A DNA stretch of 64,000 nucleotides from positions 39,223,501 to 39,287,500 of the forward strand of contig NC_088929.1 of NCBI RefSeq assembly GCF_038396675.1, given 5' to 3'. Below the pieces are notes generated by a model. It ran no database searches. It had not been told where the DNA came from and saw only the letters and a list, made by a program, of their open reading frames with translations. A program made the translations under genes and the position numbers. Below are positions 61,613-64,000 of the stretch, piece after piece (within the stretch, counting starts at the first letter, position 1; the number at the start of each line of letters is the position of its first letter). This stretch comes from Hydra vulgaris. Taxonomy: Eukaryota > Cnidaria > Hydrozoa > Anthoathecata > Hydridae.

Positions 61613-62715
61613 TATAAATATAATTAAACTAATATTGAGTCAATGTTGTATATGCATCGGAGAAAACAGCCAACGTTCGCGATGCATTTACATACGTTGG
61701 CCCAACATAAGTGTGCTAGCTGGGAGGCCTTTTTTGTAGAGCAAAGCCTTTTTAAATCCAACTTGCTTAAAACTTTTACATTTCTCGTTCATACATTGCC
61801 ATTTTAATTGCGCAAGTACTGCTTAGTGCAGTAAAAATAAAAAAAACTATTTAATAAACAAAAGTATGATATCAGAATCATTTCCAATGTGGGCCGTTTT
61901 ACACACTCCTAAGCATTATTTGTTAATTCGAATGCCTTTCAAATAAAAGTCATCTTCTTATACTTATGTTTAAAATTAATAAAAATATATTTCATTTAAT
62001 ATTTTCAAATGAAAGAGTTAATATCTTTAAGTAAAAGAGTTAATATTTTCAAAAAGTGAAAGAGTTAATATTTTCCCGTTATTCAAAATAAATCAGAACA
62101 GATATCTAACCAGATTTTCAAGTACCAGTTATACTCAATCCAAAAGTTATTTTGCGGTAACTGAATTTTTAATTTCTACTAGAGGGCAAAAATTATGGAA
62201 TAAAATGTTATATAATGAACTTAAAACAATTGCTACGCTTAATGAGTTTAAGAACAAATTGAAGCAAAAAATAATGATGAACGACGTAGCACTAAGCTTT
62301 TTCTGAAATTTAATTCTTACTACTGATAAACTTACTCAACAGTTAGAGGTTTGTCATAATCGACTTGACGATCTCAGAAAAGGATCGTGCAACTTGAATT
62401 TGCTTCAATTTTTTTTTATAAAAATTTATGATTTATAAGAATTATTCAGATACTTCAAGGTATATGCTGGTGTAAAAAGAAAGCTTTAGGATTGTGAGTA
62501 TTTGCTTGAATGCTTTTTAATAAATTAGTTTTTATTATAAGTACTTTTTTTTTCCTATTTTTATTTTATTTTGATTTAAATTTTTCTTAACCAATACAAA
62601 AATAAAAAGTTAAAGTAGGATGTTAGGAACTATAATTTTTGTTTCATAAAGTCTTTTATATTATAAAGTGCTACGTTTTAAATTTTTGTTGTTTTATATT
62701 TACGGTATAGACTAA

Positions 62716-62755
62716 GGGGCTTGGTGATAAGACAATCAATGTCTTCTTCTTACCC
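62716..62755 (+). promoter_or_regulatory. LINE 3' UTR conserved stem-loop, copy 2
   Basis: GGGGCTTGGTGATAAGACA then ATCAA then TGTCTTCTTCTTACCC. AAGACA pairs with TGTCTT. See the matching hairpin at 28195-28234 on the other strand. Confidence 0.6.
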
Positions 62756-62774
62756 GTGGTGTTTGTATTTATAT

Positions 62775-62860
62775 TATGTATTGTAATATGTTTGTATTTA
62801 TAATATGTTTGTATTTATAATATGTTTGTATTTATATTATGTATTTATATTTATATTACA
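62775..62860. repeat. 17-bp repeat in the LINE 3' UTR
   Basis: TTTGTATTTATAATATG repeated about four times with small changes, just before the A-run. Confidence 0.85.
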
Positions 62861-62890
62861 ACTTGAATAAATTGATATGGCAAAAAAAAA

Positions 62891-63480
62891 AAATCTTCTT
62901 ATATTAGGCTCAATCTCTCTTCGCTCAAAAAATTTTAAATACTATAAGTGCTTTTTACACTTCTAACATTAGAAAGTCATTTAAAAGAGGAGGGGACTTC
63001 AAAAATGTATATCTTTGGGCATCATGAAGTCACAGTGTGTCCTTGAAAGCAACCGTTTTGTGAGTTCAGAGTAACCATACAGTAAAAAAACACATTAATA
63101 AAAGGCTTTAATGAAATATCTTTGTGTTTTATTACTAAACTAAAACATATATGTAAACATAGTGTTTAAAAATAAAACGTCCAAATGTGTCGTTTTTAAA
63201 ATAAAACGTTTAAATGTGTTATTTTTGCTTAATGGTTTTGAGCATCGTATAAAACTCTATTTTTCTAGATTTTAAAACTGTATTTTTCAAGTGTTTCGTA
63301 TTAAAATTGACTTTATTCAATTTAAAATCTGAGTCGTACTAAAAATTTAGTCAAAACAAGTTTGCTTCAACAAACAAAAAAGTTACTCGACATAAATTTA
63401 GTCAAACTAAAAATAAAGCGAAACTTAGTAACCTTAAGCAGTTAATAAACTAATTTTAGTAAAAACAAAAAAGTTCGTCT
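62891..63480. other. AT-rich stretch, nothing assignable
   Basis: No gene, exon or repeat unit could be supported between the LINE tail and the ACAT array. Confidence 0.5.
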
Positions 63481-63484
63481 ACCA

Positions 63485-63790
63485 TACATACATACATACA
63501 TACATACATACATACATACATACATACATACATACATACATAAATACATACAGACATACATCATACATACATACATACATACATACATACATACATACAT
63601 ACATACATACATACATACATACATACATACATACATACATACATACATACATACATAAATACATACATACATACATACATACATACATACATACATACAT
63701 ACATACATACATACATACATACATACATACATACATACATACATACATACATACATACATACATACATACATACATACATACATTCATAT
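63485..63790. repeat. (ACAT)n microsatellite, ~300 bp
   Basis: Tandem ACAT with three interruptions (ATAAATACATACAG, ATCATACAT, ATAAATAC). Open frames on the minus strand are repeat artefacts. Confidence 0.98.
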
Positions 63791-64000
63791 ATACACACAT
63801 ACATACACTTAGTAGCCGGTTAGCAAAAACTATTGTTTGTTTATCGGTTACTAGTGGCTAATGAACCGATAAAATAGGCTAGCCGATGATTAGCAACTAT
63901 ATCATATTTTGGTCATTGTCACTGGCTAGCCACTTCTAACGGCTGCCACTAATTGTCTACTAAATAAGCTATAAGTAAAACTACAGTGTAGAACTTATTG

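Larger units (their letters stand above)
59150..61724. mobile_element. CCCAGCTAGC-ended DNA element carrying a nested Tc1
   Basis: Terminal inverted repeats of 22 bp (59150-59171 and 61703-61724; CCCAGCTAGC then three mismatches) interrupt the LINE between R-N-I and G-L-F-C-R-A-K-P. Internal sequence (59150-60003 and 61613-61724) is non-coding and packed with ACGTTGG/CCAACGT motifs; ACATACGTTGG recurs near both ends and at 59937-59950. A target duplication could not be fixed. Without the nested Tc1 the element is about 0.97 kb and non-autonomous. The superfamily is unknown. Confidence 0.75.
56935..62890 (+). mobile_element. CR1/jockey-like LINE, split by nested DNA transposons
   Basis: LINE pieces continue one another across two insertions. 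The first, 56940-57108, has G-V-F-I-D-L-C-K-A-F-D-T-V-K-H (RT motif A). The second, 58723-59149, has S-Q-G-S-I-F-G-P-L-L-type text, F-A-D-E-R-N-L-I-Y (catalytic F-A-D-D with the second Asp changed to Glu), W-F-N-A-N-R-L-S-L-N and K-F-L-G-V-L-L-D-E-N. The third, 61725-62306, has F-C-R-A-K-P-F-L-N and S-T-R-G-Q-K-L-W-N-K. A 3' UTR with GGGGCTTGGTGATAAGAC (62716 on) and a 17-bp TTTGTATTTATAATATG repeat ends in an A-run at about 62890. It lies 300 bp from the MMP-like exons. Confidence 0.85.

Noticed and set aside
63442..63804. Long minus-strand ORFs encoding M-Y-V-C repeats
   Set aside because: They are translations of the ACAT microsatellite.

Overview
The window is eukaryotic, very AT-rich, and most of it is mobile-element debris and simple repeats. 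Host genes are split by introns with GT...AG junctions. The mix of jockey- and CR1-like LINEs, several Tc1/mariner families, BEL/Pao and Ty3/gypsy-like LTR elements and long (TA)n tracts suggests a cnidarian, most likely Hydra. That species guess is inference.

The main host gene is a complete seven-exon Derlin-2 homologue (ERAD membrane protein) on the + strand, 636 to 19758. Its exons splice in frame to a 237-codon protein, close to the ~239 residues of animal Derlin-2. Intron 1 (6.5 kb) and intron 4 (11.4 kb) are swollen by insertions; the other four introns are 79-208 bp. Intron 1 holds jockey-like LINE endonuclease debris. Intron 4 holds a decayed multi-copy gene copy, a recent LTR retrotransposon (12131-15794) with identical-length LTRs and a 5-bp target duplication, LINE pieces, a 56-bp tandem array and a MITE. 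Each LTR of that retrotransposon starts with four perfect alternating heat-shock-element pentamers.

From 19.8 to 36 kb there are decayed mobile sequences: a multi-copy protein family remnant near 22 kb, a LINE RT at 25.4-26.7 kb, a 5'-truncated LINE on the minus strand at 28.2-30.7 kb, and a pogo/Tigger-like transposase at 32.4-32.9 kb. Microsatellites, minisatellites and palindromic repeats fill the rest. From 36.1 to 44.15 kb there is a three-level nest: a decayed mariner split by a minus-strand BEL/Pao element, one of whose LTRs is split by a DD37D mariner-like element. From 44 to 52 kb there is AT-rich sequence with three long (TA)n tracts. At 52-54.9 kb there is a decayed minus-strand spliced gene copy.

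At 56.06-56.62 kb two exons encode the end of the propeptide and the start of the catalytic domain of a matrix-metalloproteinase-like protein; the zinc-site exon is not visible. From 56.9 to 62.9 kb a LINE is interrupted by one Tc1 element and by a second, CCCAGCTAGC-ended element that itself contains another Tc1 element with ~226-bp terminal repeats. The window ends in an (ACAT)n array.

Two themes run through the window. At least a dozen near-perfect short-loop inverted duplications are present, and two of them interrupt recognisable transposon coding sequence. A stress-type promoter module is carried by a young LTR in the sense orientation inside an ER-stress-pathway gene.
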